Counted from the stretch's first letter, positions 24,035-35,625 are shown. The stretch: 64,000 nucleotides of DNA from Saccopteryx bilineata (GCF_036850765.1 NC_089492.1:73729982-73793981); one strand, 5' to 3'. Program-made: numbers and translations. The notes: a model not told the origin generated them from the sequence alone.

Positions 24035-24397
24035 GTATTTTTCCGAAGCTGGAAATGGGGAGAGACAGTCAGACAGACTCCCGCACACGCCCGACCGAGA
24101 TCCACCTGGCACGCCCACCAAGGGGCGATGCTCTGCCCCTCCGGGATGTTGCTCTGTTGCGACCAGAGCCACTCTAGCGCCTGGGGCAGAGGCCAAGTAG
24201 CCATCCCTAGCGCCTGGGCCATCTTTGCTCCAATGGAGCCTCGCTGCGGGAGGGGAAGAGAGAGACAGAGAGGAAGGAGAGGGGGAGGGGTGGAGAAGCA
24301 GATGGGCGCTTCTCCTGTGTGCCCTGGCCGGGAATCGAACCTGGGACTTCTGCACGCCAGGCCGATGCTCTACCACTGAGCCAACCGGCCAGGGCCC
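24018..24397 (-). repeat. tRNA-derived SINE, long type, antisense
   Basis: The right edge 'ccaaccggccagggc' at about 24,382-24,396 is the complement of the tRNA-like head, and the B-box complement is 'gggaatcgaacc' near 24,330. The body matches the copies at 15,687 and 31,494. Flanking AT-rich sequence (agaaagaatatatata on the left, agaaaatatatat on the right) is consistent with a target duplication later blurred by TA expansion. Open frames of 147-150 codons across it are artefacts of the GC-rich SINE body. Confidence 0.92.
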
Positions 24398-24420
24398 AGA
24401 AAATATATATTTTTTAAGTG

Positions 24421-24601
24421 CCTGACCTGTGGTGACTCAATGGATAAAACATTGAATGCTGAGGTCACCAGTTCTAAAACCTGGGCTTGTCTGGTCAGGA
24501 CACATACTAGAAACAACTGCTACGAGTTGATGCTTCCTGCTTCACTCCCACCACCTTTCTCTCTCTCTCTTCTCTCTCTAAAGTCAATAAACAAAATCTT
24601 T
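24421..24601 (+). repeat. tRNA-derived SINE, short type
   Basis: Starts 'cctgacctgtggtgactcaa', with a decayed B box ('agttctaaaacc'), CT-rich middle and an 'aataaacaaaatc' tail. The direct repeat ttttttaagtg lies at 24,410-24,420 and 24,602-24,612. It lies only 23 bp beyond the antisense long SINE, so two insertions of opposite orientation sit side by side. Divergence in the boxes suggests it is older than the copies at 31,205 and 34,480. Confidence 0.88.
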
Positions 24602-24719
24602 TTTTTTAAGTGTTATCATTTCCATATACATTGAACTCACATTTCCTGAAGGCTGACAAAGGCTCAATACTCCTGATTCTTTCTTTTTCCCTCCCTGTTC
24701 TTTCTCCCTTGCAACTCGA

Positions 24720-24830
24720 GGAGTAGTAGATACTATTAATGCCCCTAGTTTACAAAGCAGGAAACTGCCATTTGCCATGATCCAATGAGATCCTGTAGTT
24801 GGTCAAGTGTGACACTGAGATTGTACATCA
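24720..24830 (-). repeat. Probable MIR fragment, antisense
   Basis: The block 'tttacaaagcaggaaactgc' resembles the complement of the MIR core, with decayed flanks. Tentative. Confidence 0.4.
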
Positions 24831-24934
24831 GTTCCATCAGACCTATCAGACCCCCAGAGCCCAAGCTCCCAGATGTGAGGCTAGGCTAAGGGGACTTCCA
24901 CCTCATTGGAGGGAGAACTCTTGGTGATCAGGGC

Positions 24935-25015
24935 ACAGGGGTTAAAGTGAGGCAGATCTGGGTTCTTTCACTTACCAGCTGTGTGACTTGGTCAGGCCCT
25001 GTGCCTCTTCTAGGA
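24935..25015 (+). repeat. MIR SINE fragment
   Basis: The sequence 'gggttctttcacttaccagc' and 'tgtgtgacttggtcaggccc' match the MIR head and core in the sense direction. It is short and truncated. Confidence 0.65.
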
Positions 25016-26185
25016 ACCGTTGGGATTGAATTCTATAACAGAGAAGCAAAGTCCTTACATCACCAGTGTTTATTAATGACTGATTATTTCTCTGAATAAA
25101 AATTATTGGAATACACTCATTAGTTTTACTGACCTTTTTGAGCAGTGACGCTCAAATGCGGGTCCCACTTTGGACCACTAGGTCATCATTTCTGGGAAGA
25201 AACCTTAGAATACGAACTCTCATCTGTTATCCCATGACTCTTAGGATATGATTACTTCGGGACATAATGCTTTTGGGTTGTTCCTTCCTTTTCTCTACCC
25301 CAAACTGACCAATCAGTTAAGTAATTTATAGAGGCCACTTTATGCCACCGCTCTCTCTAGGTCATTCTTGTACAACTCTTTATTTTCTCTTTCTCTGTAA
25401 AGATTGGTGATGCTGTACCAGTATCTAAAATACTCTCAGGCACTGACTCATAATTGGTTCAAAGCACACATCTATGGGAAAGATGATCTGAGTTCTCCAC
25501 AATGACACTGCTTTCTTAAGCAGGTGATGTGCTGAGACCCAGAAAATAAAGCTTCTGTAGAGCACCTCTCCCACCCTCTACATATCATCTGTCAATCTTT
25601 TCATGTCAATTCAGAATTTGCCTATTCCAGAAATTGACACATTGCACTTATTTCTACTGCTTCCACATCAGTCCCAGAATTTCAACTGTGAGTCTGTAGC
25701 AACAGCTGACTCTGGGTTACATGACAAAGGTTCTTCATAATGACAGTTTAGAATCTGTCTTCAAGTAGAATGTACAGTCATCGAAGTCAGGGAGCATGTC
25801 TGCCACTATGAAACATGGATACAAAGACCAGAACATATGATCCCTGCCCTGTAGGATCATGCAGTCCAGGCGAAGAAAGATGATTATTTATAATCATTAA
25901 GCAATATCCCCCTCCCATAATTAGATGAAAATTATTATGCTCTGAGTATTCTGTGAACCCAACAGGTTAATAAAATACTACCTTTAGGATGGACAATGGC
26001 TCCCTAAGGAGATTCAGATCTGAGTTTCATACAATGTTTGCTCTTTTAGAGGACAAAGTGTATCACTACAAATGTTTGGAGAAAATCAAAATGACATTTT
26101 CTTTGCTTTGACATCTCCATCTAGAACTTGTTCGCAGAGTGTGTTCCTTCTTAGTACATGAGCACATTATGCTCTCGCCTGGCAT
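25016..26185. other. Unique sequence, no gene seen
   Basis: AT-leaning. The segment 25,780-25,910 resembles a recurrent ancient dispersed repeat but is too diverged to assign. No open frame of note. Confidence 0.5.
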
Positions 26186-26411
26186 TTTCAACTGTAGCTC
26201 GTGATTTATTACTGGGTCACAAAATTTATTTAAGGGCCATGGCCATCATTTTAAAACATGAAATAGAATAGAAAATATCAGACTGTAGACTTAATAAAAA
26301 AAATGAGTTTATGAAAATTTTTGTTTTCTCTGTGTGTACAAGGTCACGATGTAAAATGTCTAATGTCTTTCTTAGCATGACTTATAGTCAAAAAGAGTTT
26401 GAGCAGCAGTG
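26186..26411. mobile_element. Probable old hAT-type MITE
   Basis: The left part 'cattttcaactgtagctcg', the middle 'aaatagaatagaaaatatca' and the right part 'gtcaaaaagagtttgagc' follow the order of an old mammalian non-autonomous hAT element with imperfect inverted ends. No clear 8-bp duplication is seen, so the boundaries are approximate and the call is from pattern memory. Confidence 0.45.
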
Positions 26412-27324
26412 CATCTAGTCAGCACCCAGAAAACAGGACAGAGGAATCTCAGGAAGACTACAGAAAAGACTGACCGATGCTTGCAACATATTTTCCTGTT
26501 GCAGGGAATGACCCCATGTAGTGATCATGCTTTATTTGCTAAGTTCAAATTAAACACAGAGAAAAATAAGCAGTCACATTACACAACATTATATTGAGGA
26601 CCTGGCTTAGACAAGTAGCCATAGTCGGCTTTCTAAGACTACACACCAGAATGGTAGGGGTGCATGCCACCCATCACAAAGAGAGCTAGCTGATGGGGGT
26701 CTGCACTGCTCCAGCAAAAAAAAGCTAGTCTCATGACAGACTTTCTGGACCAGGAGACCCATACTCTCCAGGAAACTACTTTCACCACCTCTCTTCAAGG
26801 AGAATAAGAGAAGTCCTCAGGGGTGGTCTAGTCAAGGGTGGGCGTTAGTCTAGCAAAAGGCCCCTCATGGAAACACAGAGCCTTGGAGGCATGACAGCTG
26901 CAACTTCCTCTGTGCACATCTTCTCACTCAAGAGTTGCATTGGAGGCATCACGACCCTCCCCAGCTGGCCTGCCACGGCTGGAGAGTCACTCAGTCAGCT
27001 GAGGTGTGGCAAAGCATGGCGGGAAGGAAGCAAAGGCTTCTCAGAAACCCTGTACCCCCCCCCTTAGAAACTACTCCACAAAGTATGGAGTACTCTTGCT
27101 TTGGTATCCTTCTGGAGCTGCCACTAGCAATTATACTTTTGTACACAAAGACTCTGAGTTGGGTTAGAATATTCATTAAATTAACCTAGAGGCCCTGGAC
27201 CATTTCCTGTCTCTAAAGATGCATAGCCGCTTTCTGCAATGAGCTCACCAGAGCCTGTGCAGAGTTCCAGGGGCAAGGCATTCCATTAGCCAGTAGCTTC
27301 CGTCTAATCACACTGTCTCCATTC
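26412..27324. other. Unique sequence, no gene seen
   Basis: Relatively GC-rich for the window. Overlapping open frames at 26,867-27,189 have no recognisable motif. A run of nine C lies at about 27,055. Confidence 0.5.
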
Positions 27325-27630
27325 TACTTTTTAAGACTTATTTTTTAAGAGCAGTTTTAGGTATACAACACAACTGAGAGGAAGACACAGGGATTGCCCA
27401 TGGAGCTCACCTGCCCCTACCCAGACACAGCTCCCACTGTTAACATCACTCCCCAGAGTGGTGCATTAGTGACTGAGGATCAGCCTGCACTGGCACACAT
27501 CGGAGACATCCAAAGTCACCAGGCCCTTGAGTCACCAGGCTTTGGGCAGAAGTGTTGTGACATGCATCCATTTTCACAAGATTACAGAGAGTATATTCAC
27601 TGCTCTAGCCATCCTATTTATTTACAGTCT
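27325..27630 (-). repeat. LINE-1 3' UTR fragment, antisense
   Basis: Opens with 'ttttaagagcagttttaggt' and continues with 'ctgagaggaagacacaggga', 'cagagtggtgcattagtgac', 'gacatgcatcca' and 'tattcactgctctagccatc'. These blocks in this order are the complement of an old L1 3' UTR. Non-coding. Confidence 0.7.
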
Positions 27631-28249
27631 GGCTTTTCTTACCACTGCTGATCATGGAACTAAGGCCCACGAACTCTGGCAGATTGCGGATCAAAACTGA
27701 CACTGGCGTTTTGAGAGTTGTGGTCCTCAAGGTCTAATGAGGCCCAAGACTTTTCCACATGTCCTTCCCCAGTCATCCTGAACATCTGTCAGCTCTTCAG
27801 CTCATCAGGGCTTGGATAACTTAGGAACCTAATGAAAACAAGAATATTTTCTCCTGCTGTAACTATTTCTGGAGTCCTGGAGCGTGTCTCTGGTGTTTTC
27901 TTTATTCCGATCCTCACTCCCTGGAAACTTGGTTGTGTTTTTTATGTCTTCAATCTGAATCTTCTTTTCTTTATCACCTGAAAAGTTCATTCTGTTGGAT
28001 GGAGCTCCCAATTTTCTTTTCAGACATTGTTTTTCTAACACATGCCCCTAGACCCCACCATGCGCCATCACCACCAACATGCCCATCCTGTAAGAAACAT
28101 GAATTCAATCAACTGCTGGTCTGCTGCGAGGATTCACTTTTCAAATGAACCCTCCGCTTCGTCCCTGCATTGACTTACCCACCCAGGAAGCCTTCTCTTG
28201 TCAGACAACCATCTGACCCAGCACTGGACATGGTGCCATAAGGCACAGG
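27631..28249. other. Unique sequence, no gene seen
   Basis: No repeat is recognised. The small open frames at 27,829-28,148 on the two strands lack recognisable motifs. Confidence 0.5.
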
Positions 28250-28435
28250 GCTCGAGAGTCCAGGTGCTGCAATAGTGCCACGTGAGCTGGATTCCAGCTG
28301 CTTCCCTTCCCAGCTAAATACCCTTGGAAAAGTCATTTAAATGATTGTGCCTCACTTTCCTTAGATGTAAAATGGGATTATTAGCACTCCCTGATTGTTG
28401 CAAATAGTAAATAAACTCGCATGTAAAATTCTGAG
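28250..28435 (+). repeat. MIR SINE
   Basis: The blocks 'gtgagctggattccagctgc', 'aaaagtcatttaaatgattg', 'ctcactttccttagatgtaa' and 'aatgggattatta' follow the MIR consensus in sense orientation, nearly full length. Confidence 0.8.
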
Positions 28436-31190
28436 ATTAGTACCATCTACAAAGCAGTGGGTACCACCTTCGCCATACCTTCTCTTGTTCAGGCATGGCC
28501 CAAGTGTTTTACTTCAGGAGAGCATGCCACCTGTGATCCTGGAGCCTTCACATACACCTACTAATGCCTTCAACATGGTCCTCTAGTCTCTCCTCTGACA
28601 CAGACCCAACTTTGATAGCAGCACTAATTTGTTAGCAGTAAAGAGGTGACTCTTTGCTGCTTTGCTGCTTTAAGGGTATGCCTCTCCCTGGCTTTGTAGA
28701 TCAATATTCTTTCTGGGAGAATCATCCCAATGAGCTTCTCATGGTAGTTTTCTCTGAACGTCACCCTTTTTGACCAATACCTGGTCAGAGTATTGAGCCT
28801 AACTGAGCCTTGAGGGGCACTGACTCTCAACCCTCCAGGTCAGTTTTGCTCAGCAAACTGCTAGTGGTGTTTATCCTGGACAACTAAAGCATTCCTGTCT
28901 CTAAAGACAGCTAAGCTGGGTCTGTCACCTCTCCCCTCTCTTATTTGCCCTGCCTGTATCGAGGTCTCTTCTTCCTGATCAGATTGACCTACGTTCTTCT
29001 GGAAGAGCTTAACCTTGCTCCTAAGAAAATCTCTTTCTCTCCCCCATGTAGACAAACTGTCTTTATTTCTCCTTTCTTCTCCCAGTGATTATGGGTTATT
29101 ATTGGTCACCAATCCAGTTCCTCCCTGTTACCAAAACAAACGGTTTCTGTGGACTGAGGATTTCCAGCATAGACCTTTTGAATTTGCCTTCTTAGCCTTG
29201 GCATTTGAATGGATGGCATTAGGTTGCTTCTCTCACTCAAGCAGAGATGGTCTTTCCCTTCTTTACTAGGCTCTTCTCTTAGGGATGTTCCTGAATGCAG
29301 ACACCACCCTGAGTCTGAATCCAATCAGAAGACAGTGAATGGGCAGAGCTTTCCTGGGGCAAACTCAGCAAAGGCATGTGTGAGTGAGCTTTCCACACTC
29401 CACCCCTGGATGGTAAATGTGGATCAGGGAAAGGACTGACTCAGGACCTTCCTGCTGCTGGAATCTAAATTTCTAGCTTAAAAGCCTTGATTAAAAAAAC
29501 CAAAAAACATAAATAAAACACAATGACCTGAAATCATTTTATACAACTAGTGCTTAACAAGCCTGCACAGTGATATCCGACCAAGGGGACTCCTATTTGC
29601 CATGATCTTCCAACTTTTTCTGGGCCCCCCACAACACCAGGCCAAGTGACCTTGTGTGGTGTGTGCACACTAAGCATGACAGCCAGCTTACTGGAGTCTG
29701 TTTCCAGTAATAGCCAGCTGCATCTCTGGAAAATCAGCCACATGAATGTGGCACCAAAACACCAGGATGCAATTCCAGGAAACCTAGATTGCCCAAGTGC
29801 TAAATAGATAAGTCTCCCTGCTGCACCATTAGGAGCAAAGATCCTATTCTTGTTCAATAAATATCAGCCCTTGTGTTGAACTTTCATCATAGATGGGGTA
29901 TCACTTCTTTCTTCTCTTGAAACATGCAATAACTAACACTCTGTAGCCATATGAAGCTGATGAAAATAAAAATATTGCCATGCTTCATGATAAAAGCTGA
30001 GATGGTGGATGTAGCTTAGGCTTGTATTACCTAATCCTCCACTTTATGTCTATACCTAGTCACATGGTCACCTTGAGCAGGGCCACTCCAGCTGGAATGA
30101 CCTCACCTTCTTCCAACTGACCAGTCAGAAATCCCATGAGAAGGCATGAGGGAGGGAGGAAGTGGGAAAGGTTCTGAGCATGAGTCTATTAGACATCCTC
30201 TCTTGGGAACATGAAGCCGGGTCAGCACTTTAGACCTGGCTTTTAAAGGATTGCCTTCATAGTAAAGGACAAAGAGGCTGGGTGAAGACTTTCCTAATAA
30301 TATTCCACTCCAGTTAGTAAATGTCAGTGCTGTGACCAAAGGCAGGCAAGCCACTTGCGCTGTATTGCAGTGTTGGTCGTTTGGACAATAAATTACATCG
30401 ATCATCTAGAGCTAAGTTGGGTTTTTCTTTCTACTCATCTGTAAGAATTACCTCACTGAGTAATGACAGAGTTTTAAATCCAGGTTAGAAAATTGATCCA
30501 TGGGATTTAAGAATAGCTTTTCCAACATATTTTATTAAGAATTTAATTCACATATAACATTTTTGAAATTGTCTCTTGAAGATATTATATAGAAGTATGA
30601 TATTGTTTTCTGTATGTTTAGAGTTTATAGAGTGACTTTTTTTCCCAAATAAATTATATCTGTTTCTAAAGGCAGAAGAATGGGCCCATGACAACTTTGG
30701 AGTGTGTGATTTACTTCTGAAGTTTTGTTGTCTTACCAGATTAAACTGGGTTAGGTTAATTTGATATGCTTTTCTTTATTGTTAGAATGCAAATGGGAAC
30801 CCCTGATTTTTCAAATAAGAAGCATCAATATTCCTAACTTAATTATTATTATAATTTTTCTATTTTTCCTTCTGGACTCCACACTAAGAGGCTGGGTACA
30901 AAATTGTTCAACATACAATTACATGTACATATATAATCTGCAGTACTAAAATTGTACAAAAACTGATTCCAAAGTATTTTTTCACTTATCCATGACTGGC
31001 GGAATCACTTACGTATGGTGGTAAAATCTCATATGACTGGTGTCTCCCTCTTTTGCTAGAGAAACTTTTTTTCATTCAGACTGTCACATGAGTTACATGG
31101 GCTTCTTGGAGACTTCAGATGCTAGTTGTGATTAATGTCCAGTGAAATTCCTTCCCACGCCATCTCTTTCTTCTTCATGGGAGAACATTT
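28436..31190. other. Long stretch, no gene recognised
   Basis: The minus strand has open frames at 28,624-28,830, 29,534-29,857 (107 codons) and 30,103-30,405 (100 codons). They are longer than those in the AT-rich parts and the stretch is slightly GC-richer. I tried to read them as a retroviral or MaLR internal region and could not confirm it. From 30,530 the sequence becomes AT-rich. Confidence 0.4.
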
Positions 31191-31204
31191 AAAAATGTAC
31201 ATGA

Positions 31205-31389
31205 GCCTGACCTGTGGTGGCGCAGTGGATAAAGCATCTACCTGGAAAGCTGAGGTCGCCGGTTCAAATCCCTAGGCTTACCTGGTCTAGGCACATATGG
31301 GAGTTGATGCTTCCTGCTCCTCCCTCCTTCTCTCTGTCTCTCTCTCTTCTCTAAAAAGAATAAATAAATTAAAAAAATTAAATAAAAAT
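31205..31389 (+). repeat. tRNA-derived SINE, short type
   Basis: Complete copy: head 'gcctgacctgtggtggcgca', A-box region, B box 'ggttcaaatcc' at about 31,261, the 'tatgggagttgatgcttcct' body, CT-rich stretch and an A-rich tail. A perfect 14-bp target duplication, aaaaatgtacatga, lies at 31,191-31,204 and 31,390-31,403. Close match to the copies at 8,037 and 34,480. Confidence 0.95.
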
Positions 31390-31493
31390 AAAAATGTACA
31401 TGAACATTCCTATGAAGCAGGACTCATTCCCAACAATGCATTGCCTGGTGCTGAGCTTCACAGTTTATAAACTCATGTCAAAACATCATGTTT

Positions 31494-31854
31494 GGCCCTG
31501 GCTGGTTTGCTCAGTGGTAGAGCATCGGCCTGGCGTACAGGAGTCCTGGGTTTGATTCCTGGCCAGGGCACACAGAAGAAGCGCCCATTTGCTTCTCCCC
31601 CCCCCCCTTCCTCTCTGTCTCTCTCTCCCCCTCCCGCAGCCAAGGCTCCATTGGAGCAAAGTTGGCCTGGGCGCTGAGGCTCCGTGGCCTCTGCCTCAGG
31701 CACTAGAATGGCTCTGGTTGCAACAGAGCAACGCCCCAGATGGGCAGAGCATCGCCCCCTGGTGGGCATGCTGGATGGATCCCAGTCAAGCGCATGCGGG
31801 AGTCTGTCTGACTGCCTCCCCGTTTCCAACTTCAGAAAAATACAAAAAAAACCC
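31494..31854 (+). repeat. tRNA-derived SINE, long type
   Basis: Complete sense copy. Head 'ggccctggctggtttgctca' with A-box region, B box 'ggtttgattcc' at about 31,549, a C-run and CT-rich segment at about 31,597-31,640, a GC-rich body ('catcgccccctggtgggcat') and a short A-rich tail. A perfect 15-bp target duplication, caaaacatcatgttt, lies at 31,479-31,493 and 31,855-31,869. It is only 90 bp from the short SINE upstream. The 173-codon minus-strand frame (31,473-31,994) covers it and is not a gene. Confidence 0.95.
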
Positions 31855-31869
31855 CAAAACATCATGTTT

Positions 31870-33409
31870 AATTTCATTTGTGCCGTACAATTATTCTTAA
31901 TTATTCTTTCATAAAAAAAAAAATTACCTTTAAGCTGAAGATTTCCTTTAAGGGAAATATTAAGTATATAAAATGGATAAAATCTCTTAAGCATCTTTAT
32001 GTGCCCAGACCAGATTACTTTTTTTGTACAGCCTTTAATATTAAAGAAGTTCCAAACAAGGTGATGTTGTTAAAAGGATCTGGAATCTGCTCACAGGTAC
32101 ATAGACGTTCAATGAAAACATCTATAATAAACCTTCTTGATTTCCTGTTGTTATCAAAATAGTTTCAGAGGTACCTGTAAACAGAGAGAGAGAGAAAGAG
32201 AAAATTTAGCATGTTACAGGTGCTACTCCCTCAAGCCCATGAGAAGCAGGAGAGCTTGCAGAATGGCTTCTGTGTAAATTCTACCTCCCCTCATACGTAA
32301 CCAGGCCCTGCATGACTCTCTCCCCTATGCACAGAACTTGACGGATAATGCTGTGTGTACCTCACCCACCGGTGGGACGAATGATCATCACAGCCCTGTT
32401 TGCAAGCCCAGGACAAGATAGTGCGATGACAGGTATAATGCAGGAATAATGTAGACCCAGATGTAAATAATTAAAGTTGTAATTCAAGCTCAGCTTACCA
32501 GTGACATCATTTATCAGTGTCACTAGAACTCTTCGTTGAAATTACAGCTTTATATGTAGAATTCAGATGTACTGCATTTGTTGTGATTCATGAACGTTTC
32601 TATTAAACATAGGTACTATATACGTGGACACCAAAGGGCAGGTTCTGATTCGAACAACTGAGCCTCTATTTTCTTTTCTCCTTCCACCAACCTGAACCCA
32701 TATATTACTTACTTTTTAGATTCAACGAATATAATCTCAGTTTACAAAATAATTGTCCTCCTTTTGAAGGGCAGTTCAGAGACGGAAAAGCAAAGTTAAA
32801 AAGGTAAAGAGGCAAACATTTTATTTTTATTTTATTTTGGGGGCAAATATTAGTTAGTTAATGGGAAATTAAAAATAGAACGGAGGCTCCTGGTGTGCAT
32901 CAGAGCCTTCCTCTTACGTGTATTAGGATTTCTGTAGATATTTACATCTTACTGGGTTGGGGGAAATGTCAAAGGAGAACTTGACTTTCTCTTAAGTGAT
33001 ATTTTAAAGTGAGTAAATATAAGAATGTAATATAAATTATATCAGCATATGGTTCTCAAAATGGCCTTGATATCATGTATTATAAAAAAAAGCAGAGAAA
33101 AAAATAACAGAGAGATTTGAAAACAAATTCTTCTCAAAAGAGTTGAAGGATAGTATCTATAGTAGCCAGTATTTCTAAGGAGTATCAATCTGAGATGGCC
33201 ATCCATAGATAGTCCCAGTAGAAACTGATCTTGGAAAAAAATGCCAACGTCATCCACAATCTTTTAATCTGTATTCCTTTTTCTCCATGTGTTCTTCTGC
33301 CCCGTGACTTCCAATAAAAGGGGACCCTAGGCAGAGCTCGTGCAAAAGTAAACAGTATGTGTTAATAGAGAGTTAATAGGACAATACTAAATTAGTATGA
33401 CATATATAC
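31870..33409. other. Unique sequence, no gene seen
   Basis: AT-rich, with short purine runs at 32,180-32,200. The portion 32,460-32,640 is free of recognisable repeats and has a mixed-complexity texture, but nothing specific can be named. The minus-strand 71-codon frame at 33,042-33,257 is AT-rich, hydrophobic low-complexity sequence. Confidence 0.5.
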
Positions 33410-33740
33410 TACTGTCTCAAACTTCCTATATGACAATTCAGTATCAGAAAATTTTGAAAGTATGTATACCCCTTGCCTTTCAGGAATTCTATGTCTAGAG
33501 ATCCATCCCAGAGCTGAGGTACACACCATGTTGGTCATTATGGCACACTCTATAAAAACAAAAGTTGGGAACGATGTAAATGGATGGCCATGAGAAGTTG
33601 GTCCTTTAGGTCACAACAAATCCATCAATAGAATAATATGCCATCTTATGTGATTGTGCCATAGATGTAGAAAAATGTCCACCTACGCAAGAAAATTTAT
33701 TGTAATGTGGGAAGTGATGAAAAGGCAGTTAAGGACTGTT
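33410..33740 (+). repeat. Old LINE-1 3' fragment
   Basis: Blocks near 33,455 ('tgaaagtatgtatacccctt'), 33,487 ('attctatgtctagagatcca') and 33,550-33,640 ('ataaaaacaaaagttgggaa', 'aatccatcaatagaataata') follow the order of the ORF2 tail of ancient mammalian L1. It is heavily mutated and has no usable frame. Confidence 0.55.
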
Positions 33741-33755
33741 TGTACAGCATGAGCT

Positions 33756-33923
33756 TATCCGAGTCTGTTTGGGCTGCCGTACCAAAGTGACACAGACTAT
33801 CCAAGTCTGTTTGGGCTGCCGTACCAAAGCGACACAGACTATCCAAGTCTGTTTGGGCTGCCATACCAAAGCGACACAGACTATCCAAGTCTGTTTGGGC
33901 TGCCATAACAAAGTGACACAGAG
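33756..33923. repeat. 42-bp tandem repeat, four copies
   Basis: Units begin at 33,756, 33,798, 33,840 and 33,882. Each carries 'gtctgtttgggctgcc' followed by 'aaag(c/t)gacacaga'. Copies differ at only a few positions, such as ccgtacc against ccatacc. 42 is a multiple of three, so both strands show a 14-residue periodic open frame, which is an artefact. The last unit runs into the LTR at 33,882-34,235, so the array appears to be an amplification of the LTR terminus. Confidence 0.95.
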
Positions 33924-34235
33924 TTGGTGGGTCAAACAGCAAATGTTTATTTCTCATAGTTCTGGAAGCTGGGAAGTCTAAGATTGAGGCATCGGCAGAT
34001 TCCATGTGTGATGAGGATCCGGTGGCTGGTTATAGACAGCTGTCTTCTCACAGTGCCCCCACGTGTCTGAAGGATGACAGGGCCCTCTGGAGTCTCTTCT
34101 TAAGGGCACTCATTTCATCCTAAGGATGCCACCCTAATGACTTAATCACTTCCAAAAGGCTTGTCTCCAAACACTGCCACATTGGGAATTAGATATCAAC
34201 ATGTGAATTTGGGTGGGTGGGGGAGGAACAAACAG
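33882..34235 (-). repeat. MaLR-type LTR (MLT1-like), antisense
   Basis: Blocks 'gggctgccataacaaagtg', 'tgtttatttctcatagttct', 'ggaagctgggaagtctaaga', 'cccacgtgtctgaagg', 'ccaccctaatgacttaatca' and 'catgtgaatttggg' follow the complement of an MLT1-like solo LTR. The LTR read in reverse begins in the unit that has been amplified as the 42-bp array. No internal retroviral region is seen. The subfamily is from memory. Confidence 0.6.
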
Positions 34236-34479
34236 ATTTCAATTTTGCAAGAGAAGCTAAATATGTAATATAAAATTTTATATTTATAAAAAAAATTTAA
34301 GAAAAATTGCCTTTAAGTTTAGAGATTATGAATTATTATAAACTGACAATAATGATTTCTTGAACAATATTCTCTGGCTCAGGGATGCTTCTAAATGCTT
34401 CGCCAGCTCTGCTTAATTTAATTTAATTCCCACAACAACCAGAAGATAGGCATTATTGTGCCACTTAAAAAAGAAACTG

Positions 34480-34601
34480 GCCTGACCTGTGGTGGCGCAG
34501 TGGATAAAGCGTCGACCTGGAAATGCTGAGGTCGCTGGTTCGAAACCCTGGGCTTGCCTGGTCAAGGCACATATGGGAGTTGATGCTTCCTGCTCCTCCC
34601 C

Positions 34602-34636
<35 letters not shown>

Positions 34637-34677
34637 TCTCTCTCCTTTCTAAAATGAATAAATAAAATTAAAAAAAA
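34480..34677 (+). repeat. tRNA-derived SINE, short type
   Basis: Complete copy with head 'gcctgacctgtggtggcgca', B box 'ggttcgaaaccc' at about 34,538, body 'tatgggagttgatgcttcct', a (CT)n stretch at about 34,606-34,645 and an A-tail. The 13-bp target duplication aaaaaagaaactg lies at 34,467-34,479 and 34,678-34,690. The intact boxes and duplication suggest a young insertion. Confidence 0.95.
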
Positions 34678-34690
34678 AAAAAAGAAACTG

Positions 34691-35394
34691 AACTACACAG
34701 AAATTAAGAGGTCTGATCAAACTAATGACGGCCAATAGGAGGCTGAACTTTGGCAGCCTATACAGAGAAGACATTTCCTAATTACTATATTATCACAACA
34801 TCCCATTTTTCATTTACTTATGTTTTATAAATTTGTCTAAAAATCCTGGAGTAAACATGTATTATTTTATAGCCAGGAAAGTCTTATTTTGAAATTATAT
34901 AAAATATTGTAAGGGAAAAGAAAAACACACCTAAGTAATATAGAACAAGATTTCTATTTCAAGAAATATATGTTCTGAAACTAAGTTGATGGATTAGAGT
35001 TTCCTTAAATTTTCTTCTGGGAAACAATAAAACCTGTGTAACTGGTGAAGAAACAAATGACAACATTGCTGCCTTACTAATCGTCCCTTTAAAAATTTTT
35101 TTGTATAGATGATCAAACCACCCAAGGAACATGATATTTCCATAATGCGGCTGTGTCTGCTCTTGGTTCTAATCCTTCCCCTTCATTTCTCCTTTCTAGA
35201 GAAGCCTAAACATCTCATGTAGACATGTGACAACTTGTTCTTATAAATAAGGAGAGAACAGAGCACAGAAAATGATACATTGTGGAATTAAGCCCATCAT
35301 CCTTTCAAAAAGAATCGGTCACAATTTGCTTTGTTGGAGCAATCTGTCCCTTGTTACCGATTTATATCGCTCTTTGGGACTGTGTTAGAAAAAC
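34691..35394. other. AT-rich sequence, no gene seen
   Basis: No repeat or open frame of note. The 84-codon frame that starts at 35,282 overlaps the following MIR and is not convincing. Confidence 0.5.
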
Positions 35395-35625
35395 ATTATT
35401 ATTATTAGCAGTAGTAATACTTGGCAGGCATTCAGCACATTTCATCAAAGACTCCAAGGGCTTAGCCATCAATCAAACGCGCCTTGGTGTGTTCCTGGGA
35501 GGAGGGGGTATTATTCCCGTTTGGAACAGAGGTTAAGTGACTTGCCCAAGGCCTTGAAGCCACTGGGGTTCAGAGCTGGGAATGAAACCCTGGAGACTTG
35601 ACACCCAGCATCCCACTCTCCTTGC
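35395..35625 (-). repeat. MIR SINE, antisense
   Basis: The core 'ggttaagtgacttgcccaag' at about 35,531 and 'cagagctgggaatgaaaccc' at about 35,571 are the complement of the MIR core and head. The 3' part is more decayed. Confidence 0.8.

Noticed and set aside
23927..24379. Opposing 150- and 147-codon frames with Tyr-Ile runs
   Set aside because: They run across the (TA)n tract and an antisense SINE; the Tyr-Ile periodicity is the microsatellite translated.
29534..30405. Minus-strand frames of 107 and 100 codons as a retroviral internal region
   Set aside because: I could not match them to any retroviral domain, and no LTR pair flanks them. Left as unassigned sequence.
31473..31994. 173-codon minus-strand open frame
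   Set aside because: It covers a complete long-type SINE (31,494-31,854) with a 15-bp target duplication. The frame comes from the GC-rich SINE body; similar frames appear in the other copies at 15,662 and 23,927.
33756..33923. Regular repeats as a possible CRISPR array
   Set aside because: The units are head-to-tail without unique spacers, and the sequence is mammalian.
33697..34005. 102-codon frame with a 14-residue repeat, resembling a repeat protein
   Set aside because: The periodicity is the 42-bp tandem array read in frame. It occurs on both strands and continues into LTR sequence.
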